64,000 nucleotides of DNA from Forficula auricularia (GCA_024734495.1 JALMQS010000729.1:372001-436000), one strand, 5' to 3'; positions 11,973 through 23,388 are shown, numbered from the stretch's first letter. Numbers and translations are program-made. Notes: generated from the letters alone by a model not told the origin.

Positions 11973-14228
11973 AAAACAACCCCTCTGACATATAATTAAA
12001 AATATTCCATTACATCGAATTTAATAGATGACACCAACTTATGATTTCTTGCAAAAACTTTTCAATTACATAGTTGTAAATCGAAAAATATTTTTTCATT
12101 TATTCAAGAATCGAGCCATTTGTTTCAAATCAAATAAAAATTTAAATAACGCTTTTCAGATTAACGATTTGTAAAAAGTGAACATTAAAAAATTAGTGTT
12201 TGTCATTAATAGCGAATTTAAAGAAAATTGTTAATTTTTTAGAAAGATTAACCACGAAAAGAGGTACTTTCTCACGCCGATAACAATAAAACCTTGATAG
12301 CGCATCATCATCTGATTTGTTTTTAAGCTTTAAATTTAATTTTCTGAAATTTACGATTTTTCGAGACTACAAAGTCAAATGAATGAAAACAATTCTAGTG
12401 AATTCAAAGATTAGTCTATTATTTTTTATAAATTGGAGTTTATTTTACTTGAGGAAAAATAATTAATCACGTTATAAAACATACTTTTGTTGTTTTAATA
12501 ATATTTTGATCAAAAACGTGAAAAATATTTATCTTACTGAAATGAAGGTATTTATTGTTACTAATTCCAAAATTAATCTCAATATTTTTCAAATTTAAAT
12601 TCTACCCCATCTCTCTTTTAAAATCCCGAGATTTCACTATTGAAAGCCCTAAATACAAATCATCATCTATTGATCTATGATTCACTTGTTATTGTCTATT
12701 GGAATTTCATTTGTTGTTTCGAACAAACCATTTTAAAACAAGATTTAACAGGTTTAGTGTCTTTCGAATAACGAGATATGATTTGAAGATCAAATTATGA
12801 GTTGACCTGATTCAAAAGGATAATTTGCATAATGATATTCCTATTGAAACACTTTGTATTCGAATTTCAAGGATTGAAGATTCAATAAGGAGGAAGTCAG
12901 GTTGCTATAAGCAGATTAAATACATTAACCTATTAAAAATAATATAAAATGTCTCCCTCACTTTTTAATATGATATTATACCTTTCACCAATATTAAACA
13001 AAATAAATGTGATAGTTCTCTTTGTTATCATGAATAGGGGTATCTGTTAAGAAGAAGAATAAGCAGGCAAAATAGGAGAGTCAGATCTCATTATGAGGGT
13101 TTCGTACTTTATAATTTATATTATTATAACTCCCAAAATACTTGAGATGACAAATTCGTTCTTATTTGTAGTGGATAATAAGAGAATCAGTGAATTTGAG
13201 GAAGTTTATCATAATTTTAACACAAGCTGCTTATACAAAAATCACCTAAAAACGGCCAATTTTAGAGCTAGTTCTCTCACGAATTTCAAATCGATTTTAT
13301 TTTAATTAAGCTTAATTCTAGTCTAAGATCTTCACAGGGAAACCTCATACCTCATGATAAAAAATATTTTTTATTTTTGTCCTCACAAAAAATTCGGCGC
13401 TCACTAAAATAATCATTTGATTAAAGTTTTAATACGATTTTTGATTTACCGAAAAATGAATATATATAAATTTTAAGTTTTATTTTATTTAGTTTACAAG
13501 CTACTGACAAATTTGTACAGATAGTGTAGGGAAACTAATGAGGTCCCGTTTTAGTTTTTGAACGGAACTCTAAAAATAAAGAATCGAAGTTGGTGGATCT
13601 AACAAAAAATTGCTTTATCAGTCATTTTTTGCTTTTTATGAAATCTCGAAAACTATTAATCATCAATAAAGAAAGCAATCAAGAAGAACAAACTAATGAT
13701 TTATCAAAATATAAATAATTGAATCATTTATTTATAAAAATAAATAAACTAAAAATCCCGTTTATCAAGCTGATTAGGTTGTGTTAGAAAATGTATTTCT
13801 TTTGCTGATAGTTAGATTGGATCATATTTAGAATATTTCCTAATGAGGATGCTAAGTAATACAATTTTTTTTTTAATTCTTCTTCAAGCGCCATACTCGA
13901 TTCCGAGCCTGGAAGATTACTGTGGAGAGTATCCTCTTTATTGTAATTTTCCTGGGGGAAATTTTTCACGTAGGTGGTTTCCCATTGCCTTCCACTGAAA
14001 CAGTGGTTTCAACCCAAATTTACCTCTGCCGGAACGCTGAAATCCCTGGGGGATCCGAGGGTCCTCTCCCGGAAAATTTTGGAAATATATGTTCCCAAAA
14101 CCACTGCCCTGATGGGATCATATTAAAGTCTGATAAGTATTATAGTTCATGTAAAGAAAAATTCAATTTCTTTTCTTTTTACACTATTGATTTTTAACCA
14201 AGAAACCAAAGCAAATTTATAAATAATA
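11973..14228. other. AT-rich stretch; one GC-richer patch at 13.88-14.13 kb
   Basis: ORFs at 13093-13305, 13784-13969 and 13922-14197 were checked. The last patch contains GGTGGTTTCCCATTGCCTTC, a phrase common in animal dispersed repeats, and on the minus strand a donor-like AGAG|GTAAAT. I see no protein family. The rest is featureless. Confidence 0.4.
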
Positions 14229-14445
14229 CAGGGTGGTTAAAAAATACTTTTAGAAACTTCGGGCATGGGTTCCTTACACCAAAAGAAGGAAATAAGTTCA
14301 TATGAACTCATAACAGGTCAACACTACAAAATTAATAACGAGAAAACAAAGGATTATGGGACATATGCCCATTTGAACTTATTTCCTTCTTTTGGTGTAA
14401 GGAACTCATGCTCGAAGTTTGTAAAAGTATTTTTGAAACACCCTG
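14229..14445. mobile_element. mariner-type MITE (CAGGGTG ends, TA flanks)
   Basis: TA-CAGGGTGGTT at the left and ACACCCTG-TA at the right; arms containing AAAAGAAGGAAATAAGTTCA pair over about 70 bp. The TA flank is the Tc1/mariner target duplication. Confidence 0.85.
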
Positions 14446-15424
14446 TATATTAAAATTTAACGATTTTTTTTTCGAAATTTTTAATTAATTGGAAATGGGA
14501 AAAAAATTTCTTTAATTTGACTAAATATTTAATTTAGTTATTTTTTATTTTATATATTTACTGATGATTTAATATTTATACAGTCTTGTAAGACTGGATC
14601 AAAAAGTGAAAACTTAGATTTTAATTCAACAAATTTAATAATGAATTTTATATTTTAGACGAATTTAAATAACAAGAGGACCGGTAGAATGAACAGGGTG
14701 GGAAAATTGTCTGCGAATAGTCCAAGTTTTAATCTTTTTCTCTTAAGAAGCTTAATTGGTTTCAATGGTAGGTAAGCATTTGCTTTTAAAAAGAGAAGTG
14801 AATAAATTAGAGGTTCTTGTATCAACTCCCATAAAATGTGATCCGTCGGCTTCGATTGAACCTGTGGCCAATGCAGCCATCTTTCGTTATCTACCGATGG
14901 CCGGGGAGTATCTTTGGGCTCTTGGTCGTTGATGAATTGACCAAGAGTTCTCTCTACCCAGCAAGGCTTAGGCATGTCGCTGGCTTCTTCTGCTCAAGCA
15001 AGAAAACCCCTTCTTGATTCTTTTGGCTTTCACCGCCAGTATACTAATTCATTACCTTTTTTCAAAAACTACCATTTTCATTTGTTGATCTACTCAAAGT
15101 GACTAGTCTACCAAATAATTTGCCCTTTTAAAATCTCGTTAACTCTTTTGTGTTTTGTTGACGGATAACCAAGTTTTGAAGGTATAGCTTTAAAATTGGT
15201 TTTTCGAAATTATCTTTTGTTGTTAATTTAACGAACTGAAAAATCTGCAAATGCCTGAAAAGTGAGATAAATATCTTTTTGCAGGTTTGGTGTCAAGAAA
15301 CTGATCTTTGGAATTTTAGAAGTCTTTTGAAACTCAAAACACAACTATAGAAACCCCCATTTTCATTTGTTATTATGTATAGTAATGAAAATAAAAATTT
15401 AAAGAAATTCATTATTATAAGTTG
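14446..15424. other. no recognised gene apart from the exon candidate
   Basis: Contains the minus-strand ORF candidate at 14655-14975. GC-richer sequence continues to about 15050 and could hold a promoter or exon, but no motif is identifiable. Confidence 0.4.
14655..14975 (-). other. possible coding exon (unrecognised ORF)
   Basis: The minus strand carries an ORF starting MPKPCWVERTLGQFINDQEP. Its first half is GC-richer and more protein-like than the rest, which trails into AT-rich low-complexity sequence, so any exon would end near 14860. A second frame in the same strand has an ATG in a good context (AAAGATGGC) at about 14883. No convincing donor defines either. It lies within the presumed first intron of hh, on the same strand. 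I see no match to a known Hedgehog exon. Confidence 0.15.
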
Positions 15425-16035
15425 TTTTTACTTTACCCTGCAGGGTATGGTCAAGTATTGAAATCGTTCATGAATTTTTTTTTTTGTTTCGATTTTTCGA
15501 AATATCTCAAAAACAGCAAAAACAATTTTGATTCAAAAAATTGAGTAAAATCATGGCGTTTTGGTCAACAATAAAGCCCCAAATGAGGAAAATCAAGAAA
15601 ATGGTATTTTTTGAGATATTAATTGTTTTGTAAAAATGTCTATTAGTACGTTACCAAATTTTTTTACGCCTAGCTCAAAAACTAGTGTGAATATCAAAAT
15701 CACATGTAGTTTTGGTGCATTGAGATTGAGAGGCTCAAAAAAACGAAAATATGGCCCTTGGACCAAATCCAATCAAATTTTGTATACATAATCAGTGTGG
15801 CAACAACACAAGACAAAAATGCAAAAACTAATCACCCAAAATGGGCGAGCGAAGGATCAAAAAATGAAAATCTAGGCCCTTGGACCAAACTAAACCAAAT
15901 TTTGTAAATTGGACCCCAGAAGACTAAAAATATAAAAACTAACCACCTGAAATGAGCGGGGGTAGGGTCGTGAGCTGGTATTAAATATAAGAGATGTATG
16001 GTAAGGTCATGTGAATGGCCATATCAGCTTATTTT
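15425..16035 (+). repeat. dispersed repeat family A (TTTTACTTTACC start)
   Basis: Starts TTTTTACTTTACCCTGCAGG, then CAAGTATTG, and ends GGCCATATCAG. Shares GGACCAAAC and TGTATACATAATCAGTG blocks with copies at 34.1, 38.3, 46.2 (inverted) and 58 kb. No ORF. Confidence 0.75.
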
Positions 16036-16802
16036 TTTAATAATAAAGTGTCACATCAAGAATTTGATTAAAAATATATAAAAAACGAAACTTCGTCTGA
16101 GACATTTTTTAGATCGTGTGAAATAATTTCAAAAATCCTTTTTGATTAAGATCAAATTTCTAATTGGCACGGATAAAATGAACCAGATCTAGTTTCGAAA
16201 TTTCGAAATAGCAGGATTAAATTGCAGAAGAAATCTATTGGGCTTCCTACAAGTGATAGTGATATTCGAAAAGATCCCAAATGTCAATGATTCAGGTAAC
16301 TTGGCAAACAGGAACTTTCATTTTCTTTGAAAGAAGCTAGTAGGCTAACTAACAGAGAATTGATTCCCCAAAGGGTTGTTATTGTTTTCTGAGGAAGAAT
16401 GATTCCCCCAAGGGTTGTTATTGTTATCTAGGGAAGAGATGTAAATAAGACTTGCAGCTACCCCACTGGGCGATTTCAGGGTGCAAATTTAAAAAAAAAA
16501 TACAGTGGGGCACGAATTTAATTCGTTTCCCGATTCAGTTCGTGGTTTGAAAATTCTGATGAACGAAACGTGATTTCTTACAGACCAATTTTTATTTTTA
16601 TTTCATTTTTTTGTCAATAATCCTCGTTTCCACCGAAGACCGCACCTGAACACGAGGCTTGTGGTACGTGGAGTTCATCGTAATTAACGTAATAGTGTTC
16701 AGCTTACGAGGCCCCAGTTACCATAAAACTTTAACAATTATTCCATAGTTTCATTTTTATTCAATTCACTATATGACTTATTATTTTTAAACTTCGGTTA
16801 TT
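16036..16802. other. no recognised gene
   Basis: A local duplication of AAGGGTTGTTATTGTT is seen near 16370-16425. Nothing else is supported. Confidence 0.45.
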
Positions 16803-17352
16803 AACTAACTGAAATAAATACTGAACTTATTAACCGGATTTGAATAGTTAACTACAACCTAAATTTATGTAATTTCATCGTTTGGGCTTTTTAAGATTTA
16901 TTCTAAAAAAATTATTAAGTGATTGCTAATACGAGGATGTTAATATGGACTTAAAAAAAAGAATGATGCTCACATTTTCTATTTAATATGTGCTCGCATA
17001 TAGACACATTATAGTGATTTTTAGATATGTAAATAAAATTTTGTTCAAAAAAAAGTATATAGTATAAAGTATATATAGTATATATATATATATATATATA
17101 TACTATATATAGTATATAGTATACATTCTTCTGAACTCACTAACCGGATTTGAATAACTACAACCTAAATTTATGCAATTATGTAATTTCATCGTTTGGG
17201 CTTTTTAAGATTTATTCTAAAAAAATTATTAAGTGATTGCTAATACGAGGATGTTAATATGTACTTAAAAAGGGAATGATGCTCACATTTTCTATGTATC
17301 ATATGTGCTAGAATACACATACATTAAAGTGATTTTTTAGATATGTATAAAT
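16803..17352 (+). repeat. tandem duplication, two copies of about 230 bp, around a TA microsatellite
   Basis: AACCGGATTTGAATA through AAGTGATTGCTAATACGAGG and GATGCTCACATTTTCTAT occurs at 16830-17040 and again at 17140-17350 with few changes. Between them is a (TA)n tract (about 17050-17118). Confidence 0.9.
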
Positions 17353-17372
17353 TAAAAAAAAAATTATACCTA

Positions 17373-18243
17373 CAGTAGAATCCCGATATATCGTATCTTC
17401 AAGGTGGCAAAAAATACATAAAGGTACGATATATCGACATGTTCGCTATATCGAGATTATGATACTATCGAGGGTAATTTTTTTTTTTTTGCTTTTCGGC
17501 TTTCTAGCTATAACCATTTTAAGATACTAATTATTTTATTTTTTAAATTTGTCTCTACTCCCCCCCCCCTCTCGGGGTCAGTGGGTAAAAATTAAAAATA
17601 CGATAAATCGAAAGTTTTAATATATTTTTATTTTTTTATAAATATGTATCTACAATACAATTATCGACCTAGGAGGGGAAAATACGTTATACCGAGGGGA
17701 TTGGTTTTATACGAGTTAACAAGATTTTCCCAAAAGACGACTGTAATTCAACGGAAAAATACAAATTATGAGACGTTTTGATCTTGGAGAAGAAAAAAAT
17801 AGGAGACTAAAATGCATTTTTTTTTCATTTAAAAAAAGTATATTCCACTATCCAAATCACCGATTGTACAACAATCTATCACCTCGAGATCCACAAGAAT
17901 TCTTAGATCAGAGGAGAAATTCAACAATGTTATGGACGACGCTACTTACTTAACTTCCATTTAAAAAAGTACTTATTCATTGTGAAACTACACTCCCTTT
18001 ACTTTATTAATTGATGCATTGTTTTTACGAGGGGTAAACCGCGATTGGAATTAGGTGTACATCGCCGTGGAATTATTTGGAATTACTTTGATGATAATCT
18101 ATTGTCATCTACTTGAAAATGAAAGTGGAAGTGGAAGTAGGTGTACACGATTTTAGGTCCCGGTTCACCCCTCGGTTTTATATGAATTATCGAAATTTTT
18201 CCAAGACACCAGCACTTTCTTACGATTTATCGGGATTTCACTG
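17373..18243. mobile_element. pogo-like non-autonomous element
   Basis: Inverted ends CAGTAGAATCCCGATATATC and GATTTATCGGGATTTCACTG sit between TA dinucleotides. Further CGATATATCG-type motifs follow inward. A small ORF (17768-17953) is not a recognisable transposase. A hAT-like MITE (18028-18174) was inserted later. Confidence 0.75.
18028..18174 (-). mobile_element. hAT-like MITE, same family (copy 2), nested in a pogo-like element
   Basis: The CGAGGGGTAAACCGCGATT end and its inverted partner CGGTTCACCCCTCG bound the unit; the flanks TGTTTTTA and GTTTTATA are a decayed target duplication. It lies inside the pogo-like element 17373-18243. Confidence 0.8.
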
Positions 18244-18369
18244 TATATAGAATAAAGATTACAAATACAAATTTCTTAAAAGCATGAAGGGTAAGTGCAA
18301 AGGGGCGCCAAATCTTAAGCTGCTGGAAGGCGCAGCCAACCCTCTGGAGAGATGTATAATAAAACTTAC

Positions 18370-18657
18370 CTGTGTCATGAAGCGGTCAGCACCAGTACCC
18401 TCCTCATCCTTGATGACAATGTCCTCGTTGTAGTTAGGCACGAGATCGTAGAAGCGTTTGTCGCTACGTCGAATTCGACCATCAGGCAGACCACTTGCTC
18501 CTAGGGTATTCTCGCTCACGTTTGGCACGTGTTGCTTGTAGACAAGCGGGGTGAGCTTCCGAGGGTGTCTTCGGCGACCGGCGCCTCGGCCCGGACCGCA
18601 ACATGCGGCGCACGCGAAACACGCGGCAAGGCAGAGCAGCTGCCAAGGTAGGCGCAT
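18370..18657 (-). CDS. hh: hedgehog, first coding exon (signal peptide and start of the signalling domain)
   Basis: This exon encodes the first 96 residues of a Hedgehog morphogen precursor, a secreted, lipid-modified signal that binds Patched. Residues 1-19 form a hydrophobic signal peptide (MRLPWQLL...). The CGPGRG motif at residues 20-25 is the family's conserved mature N-terminus, whose Cys is palmitoylated; here a second Cys precedes it. A basic cluster RRRHPRK (28-34) matches the heparan-sulfate-binding Cardin-Weintraub motif. [20 protein letters not shown] and [19 protein letters not shown] are hallmark Hedge-domain segments; the DEE acids belong to the calcium site. The exon ends after MTQ at a consensus donor (CAG|GTAAGT, intron from 18369 downward), the usual first-exon boundary of hh genes. 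I chose the ATG at 18657 because it starts the signal peptide and has a purine at -3; an in-frame upstream ATG at 18741 would add 28 residues and bury the signal peptide. The zinc-site and autoprocessing (Hint) exons are not in the window. Confidence 0.95.
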
Positions 18658-18880
18658 CGTTTGACAGAGCACGTCAGGGCATTGCGACGGCCGGCACGGC
18701 ACTGGGCACTGCCGGACTGGCCGGAACAAGGCGGGGCGCAATCGGGAGCGGGGGCGGAGCTAAGAACACGAACCCCCGCCTCAGCCCTCACCCACACACT
18801 ATCATCTTCATCCCCTACCAAGTTGAAGTTAGCCAGCCACCTCGGCGAAGCTCACCAAACCAAACCAAAGATGAATGAAA
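18658..18880 (-). promoter_or_regulatory. GC-rich 5' UTR/promoter region of hh
   Basis: The sequence just upstream of the hh start is GC- and CpG-rich, unlike the AT-rich surroundings. It holds a GC-box-like CTCCGCCCCC on the minus strand near 18750-18765. No clear TATA box is placed at a sensible distance. A tiny upstream ORF (ATGCCCTGA) lies shortly before the start codon. The transcription start cannot be fixed from sequence. Overlapping long ORFs here on both strands come from GC-rich composition and are not annotated. Confidence 0.5.
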
Positions 18881-19179
18881 CGGAGTTCTACCTCCCCCTC
18901 CCCCTCTCTCTAATGGATTTCTTTCACATTAGTTCTTTGTGCAGGGACTTTTGTGGTTTCGACCCGACCAAGGGAAACTTTGCCTCTTCGAATGATTAAT
19001 CTTATTTATTTTCCAATCTTATTTCGTCATTATTTAGTGAGATGATCCAGGTTGTTCTACCTCGACAAGATTGCAGAATTGATATTTTCATATTAGATAG
19101 ATATTTTATTTGTTTAGAACAAATTTGTTATACAAAATAGTTGTGCATTATTTTCCAGATCATTATAACAAATAATTCA

Positions 19180-19640
19180 TTGAAACAGACACAAACAAAA
19201 AAAATTGGTTAAGTCATTTTCAAGATATTTAGAAAAAACTAAAAAAGTACTCAAATAAAGTACTAATGTTTGTGGACCGATATGTACCAAAAACTAATTA
19301 AAATATCGCTAGTTTTTCAATTTCATTTTAATCGGTGGAACGGTGTGGAAAAAATCGGGGACGGAAAAAACGATAACATCCATCCATCCATCCATACATC
19401 CTCACGCACTAAATGAAAAAATCGCACTTTTTGGCCTCTCGACGAGACCCCATGTAATTTTTGGCAAAACCGTCACGTGCTAAAATTCAACCTAATTGAA
19501 TACTACAATTTGTAACTTTAATTGAGTCCAGGGGTTACGCAATCTTTACCTGAGGACCCTTTGAAGTCGTGCTAGCCGTGAGACCGATTACAATACTTTC
19601 CCCATGCTTTGCATTGGATAAAGTAAAAATACATATAGAT
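19180..19640 (-). repeat. dispersed repeat family B, inverted copy
   Basis: Inverse of 59920-60420: the ATCCATCCATCC run (about 19379-19400), GGCCTCTCGACGAGACCCC, CACGTGCTAAAATTCAACC, and the terminal TGCTTTGCATTGGATAAAGT. No ORF. Confidence 0.85.
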
Positions 19641-19654
19641 CATCAACAGCGAGC

Positions 19655-19995
19655 AAATGGACAATCAGAAAATCAAAAAATAAACCAATACAATACAAAT
19701 CGTTATAAATCAAAAATAAACAAACATGATACAAAATGTACAGAAATTCAAAAAATAACTTATTATAATACAAATGTGAAAAAAATCCAAAATCCAAAAA
19801 TAAATTAACATAATCCAAAATGTACAGAATGTCAATAAAAAAACAATATAATAAAGTGTACAAAAATCCAAAATAAACAAACATAATACAAAATGTACAG
19901 AAATTCGAAAAATAAATTAATGTAATATAAAAATCCAAAATAAAAAATACAACAGAATATACAAAAAAAAAAGCAATAAATAAATAAATAAGTCC
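19655..19995 (+). repeat. A-rich minisatellite, unit about 40-50 bp
   Basis: ATAATACAAAATGTACAGAA with AATCCAAAAATAAAC-type spacers recurs at least five times. The 145-aa minus-strand ORF here, Phe/Tyr/Ile-rich, comes from the repeat and is not a gene. Confidence 0.75.
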
Positions 19996-20035
19996 AATAG
20001 AAAATATCAAATAATAAACAATCACGAGTTTCCTA

Positions 20036-20708
20036 AATTTGATTCATTCTCGAATCGAATGCAGGTGATTTTTGTCAGATCTTAAGTAATAATAATATCT
20101 GAATTTATATATTTCTGTGAAATAATGAATTTTTAAATATTTTTCTAATTAAGAGATTAAATAATAATTAATATATCACTTTATATATTTCTGTGTAAGA
20201 AATAATGAATTTTTAAATATTTTTTCTAATTAAGAGATTAAATAATAATTAATATATCACTTTATATATTTCTGTGTAAGAAATAATGAATTTTTAAATA
20301 TTTTTCTAATTAAGAGATTAAATAATAATTAATATATCACTTTATATATTTCTGTGTAAGAAATAATGAATTTTTAAATATTTTTCTAATTAAGAGATTA
20401 AATAATAATTAATATATCACTTTATATATTTCTGTGTAAGAAATAATGAATTTTTAAATATTTTTCTAATTAAGAGATTAAATAATAATTAATATATCAC
20501 TTTATATATTTCTGTGTAAGAAATAATGAATTTTTAAATATTTTTCTAATTAATATATCAATTGATATATTAATTATTATTTAATCTATTAATTAGAAAA
20601 ATATTTAAAAATTCATTATTTCTTACACAGAAATATATAAATACAGATATTATTATTACTTAATATCTGAGAAAAATCACCTGCATTCGATTCACGAATG
20701 AATCAAAT
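20036..20708. mobile_element. foldback element containing an 80-bp satellite
   Basis: Outer arms TTGATTCATTCTCGAATCGA and their inverse (to 20708) enclose the array. Inward on both sides follow GCAGGTGATTTTT and the satellite in opposite orientations, so the whole unit folds back. A degenerate relative lies at 59280-59470. Confidence 0.85.
20112..20560 (+). repeat. 80-bp tandem repeat, near-identical copies
   Basis: TATATTTCTGTGTAAGAAAT recurs exactly every 80 bp (the TGTAAG ends at 20200, 20280, 20360, 20440 and 20520). Copies are almost identical, pointing to recent amplification. An inverted copy occupies 20565-20640. Confidence 0.95.
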
Positions 20709-21263
20709 ATGGTTAATTGATAGCAACACCTTACACAAGTCTTAACAGACTGAGCGTGCTGGACTGGGGGATAAAAGTATTTAACATCTCAGATTACAAA
20801 TTCACTAGATGATCTATATCCGTGTTTTTTAAAAAGTGTCACCCGGACTAATCGCGAAATGATGCTGGATCATATCTTTTTCATTTCTCTTGGTCCAGAT
20901 TTGAGATTTAGCTGACTCCAATACCCTCAACCAGCAGTAGTCTAGCGAAATATATATCTTGTTTAAAAACGCGGTCAAAAACAACTCTCTTTGATATATT
21001 AATTAGAAAAATATTTAAATAATAAACAAATATACAGAATAAAGCTTAAATTAATTATTTCATCACCGGAAAGCAAGTCAAAAATCATTCATAAATGACA
21101 AATGATCGCAATTTTAAGGCCCCTTCCAAATAGTAATATAGTCGGTTAACATCATGGTCCGTAAGAGGGTTCAATAGCTGTTCATACATCTGTATTTTCA
21201 TATTAAAACAGAGTTATTTAAAATTAAACTTATTACGATAAATCATAAACCGTTCCTCAAAGT
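20709..21263. other. no recognised gene
   Basis: A fragment of the 80-bp repeat (ATTAGAAAAATATTTAAATA) reappears near 21000. The rest is unassigned and leads into the LINE remnant. Confidence 0.45.
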
Positions 21264-21868
21264 TCCTGCATAAAATACCTAGGACTTCACCTAGACTCAA
21301 AGCTCACCTGGAGGGTACACATTAAAACAAAAGAAAAGAAATGGACCTTAAAGCTTAACAAATGCACTGGCTCATCGGCAGAGAAGCTCAGACCTTACTG
21401 GAAAATAAAGCAATTATAAAACATATCTGGACCTACGGAATAGAGCTATGGAGCTGTTCATTATACAGAGATTCCAGTCTATATTCCTTAGAATAATTAC
21501 CGATGCACCTTGGTATATCTCAAATAAGACACTCAACGAGGTTCTTCGAATGCCCCGAGGGGTGAACCGCGACCTAATATCGTGTACACCTACTTCCACT
21601 TCCATACCAAGTAGAAGACAATAGATGAGGGGGCTTATCTAATGAATTCAAAAATATTCCACATAATTCCAAAGAAGTGTACACCTAATTCCAATCGCGG
21701 TTCACCCCTCAGAGTGCCCTATGTAGAGGAAGTCATTAGAAAAAGAGCCAAACATCCACGTTGGAAAATTGGCATCGCACCCTAATCAAACTCTCTACTC
21801 ATTTGTCCGGATCCCCGAAAGAAGAAGTCTGAAAAGAAGATGTCGCCAGGACCACTGCGATCTTAAAT
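21264..21868 (+). pseudogene. jockey-clade LINE, 3' end of reverse transcriptase ORF (decayed, interrupted)
   Basis: Translated in pieces, the sequence gives the C-terminal part of a jockey-type non-LTR reverse transcriptase: IKYLGLHLDSKLTWRVHIKT, then after a frame change HIWTYGIELWSC, and near the end KLASHPN followed by RRSLKRRCRQD and a stop. These are the usual 'YLGv.lD..LtW', 'piWtYGi.LWG' and 'RRLKR..P.DL' landmarks. At least two frameshifts and a MITE insertion (21556-21711) break it. The 3' UTR continues to a short A-rich tail near 22020-22030. The 5' part is missing, the usual 5' truncation of LINEs. Confidence 0.75.
21556..21711 (+). mobile_element. hAT-like MITE, family CGAGGGGTGAACCGCG (copy 3), inside the LINE
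   Basis: Terminal inverted repeats beginning CGAGGGGTGAACCGCGA, flanked by GAATGCCC and GAGTGCCC (an 8-bp target duplication with one mismatch). It interrupts the LINE reading frame, so it is younger than the LINE. Confidence 0.85.
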
Positions 21869-22032
21869 AATAATAAATATATGTAAATTTTTATTTTCCA
21901 TTATCTTGTCTAGTCTCATAGGAGACTACCTTGAAACTTTCTGTATATATTTCGCCTAGAAAATTGGCTCTTAGAAATATCCTGTAAATATGTAATTTCT
22001 GATTGCCGATAATAAATTTATATAAAAAAAAA
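21869..22032 (+). mobile_element. 3' UTR and A-rich tail of the jockey LINE
   Basis: The sequence after the LINE stop codon runs to an A-rich tail at about 22022-22032 following AATAAATTTATAT, fitting the 3' end of a non-LTR retrotransposon. Confidence 0.55.
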
Positions 22033-22246
22033 ATATATTAAAACAGAGTTGATATTTCATTTATTGAAAACGTTCATTTGTATATTTTCAATAAATACTA
22101 AGAATATGCTGCTGAGAAGATAATTATGGATGTGTAGCATGAACGTTTGTAGAATTGTAGATGAAGAGAAAGCCTGGGAACATTTGAAATTTGCTGGTAC
22201 TATACAGAAGTTTTGAAGATTAAATAGGCGGATAGAATTATAAATA

Positions 22247-22815
22247 AAGCCTAGTACTCACTGAGGAATTTTATTCCGAAACATTGTATAGGTAGAATGT
22301 TCCGAAACAATGTTTTCTTCGTCCAACCGAAACCTAAAATCAACCAGTTCAACATGCATTCGCAAGCAGCAATTGCGACTTCCATATGTACGTCGAATTT
22401 TTTTCCAAATGATCCAACGTCTCTCCTTTTATTTTTATTCTTGTAATCATTACATTCAATGTTCCACAAACAAACATTAGAATGTAAATCTTCAATTAAT
22501 TTAAGCGTCGTCTCAGTAGTTCATATGATAGACACTGAAAGTGCTAAAAACGATGATAAAACCTATCCAGTTAAGATATAGACAACTTGTATACAAACTG
22601 TTCTTGAACACGTCCACACTACTTGTCAATGTTGACAAACATTGTACCTTGTTTTCCATTTGGCCAGTAAACAAGGAACATGTATCTGAACAGATTTGAA
22701 CATCCCAGATACAGAGAAACATTGTATCGGGACTCTTCAGAAACATTCCAGAAACATTTTTGAACAGTTCCTATACAATGTTTCGGAACAAAATTTCTCA
22801 GTGTGTACTAGGCTT
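22247..22815. mobile_element. MITE with AAGCCTAGTAC ends
   Basis: AAGCCTAGTACTCACTGAG (left) and CTCAGTGTGTACTAGGCTT (right) are inverted, followed inward by CCGAAACATTGTATAGG on both sides. Family unknown; no clear target duplication. ORFs inside (22251-22746, 22696-22890) are arms of the repeat. Confidence 0.75.
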
Positions 22816-23388
22816 AAAAAAGTTCATGATAGGATAAGAGAAAAGAGACATTTGTGGGAAAATCTGAGGTATAGCTCAGGTATTATCTGAGGTATAGCTC
22901 AGATTATAGAACACACGTTGAGGGGATTTTTGAGAGGGTGCGATGGGAAAGAAAGGACGACGAATCGGAAAAGCTAGATTATAATAGTTTTTCCAGGTAA
23001 TGATGGCTATGGCCTTATAGAGAAAAAGTGTTTGACATGGATTAGAGTTGAATGGAGGCGGATGATTGCGTCAAACCAGTCTTAGGACAGTAGGTATATT
23101 CTATGATAATGTTATGTAAAAAAGCAAATTATTTTTCAAAATAAACAAAGCACAAAAGAAGCAACATTACAACTGGAGCTGATTACACTCAAGAAATTGT
23201 TGCTCCATGATCCCAGAATGATACTCTGAGTTGTCATTTTTTCCTCTAAAAGTAATTTAAAATTAGATTCAACTTTATAAATTATTAAATATTTATTTGA
23301 TTTAAGATAGTCATATGTATATTTTTAAATTGCAGAATTCGTTTGGCAAAATATGTTATTCTCCGACTAATAATTTTTAATTTTATAG
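22816..23388. other. possible LINE-like scrap, otherwise unassigned
   Basis: GACATGGATTAGAGTTGAAT at about 23036 reads as WIRVEWRRMIASNQS, resembling LINE ORF ends, too short to classify. TGAGGTATAGCTCAG is duplicated at 22865 and 22889. Confidence 0.3.

Noticed and set aside
13784..14197. Possible exon with donor AGAG|GTAAAT
   Set aside because: The stretch contains a phrase typical of dispersed animal repeats and no family is recognised in any frame.
18516..18999. Several 90-112-aa ORFs on both strands over the hh 5' region
   Set aside because: GC-rich composition keeps all frames open. Only the minus-strand Hedgehog frame has homology.
19588..20025. 145-aa ORF on the minus strand, Phe/Tyr/Ile-rich, membrane-protein-like
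   Set aside because: It is the reading of an A-rich minisatellite (about 45-bp unit) and has low-complexity composition, so it is not a gene.
20080..20560. Possible CRISPR array (regular 80-bp repeats)
   Set aside because: Repeats are contiguous without unique spacers, in a eukaryotic context, so it is a satellite.
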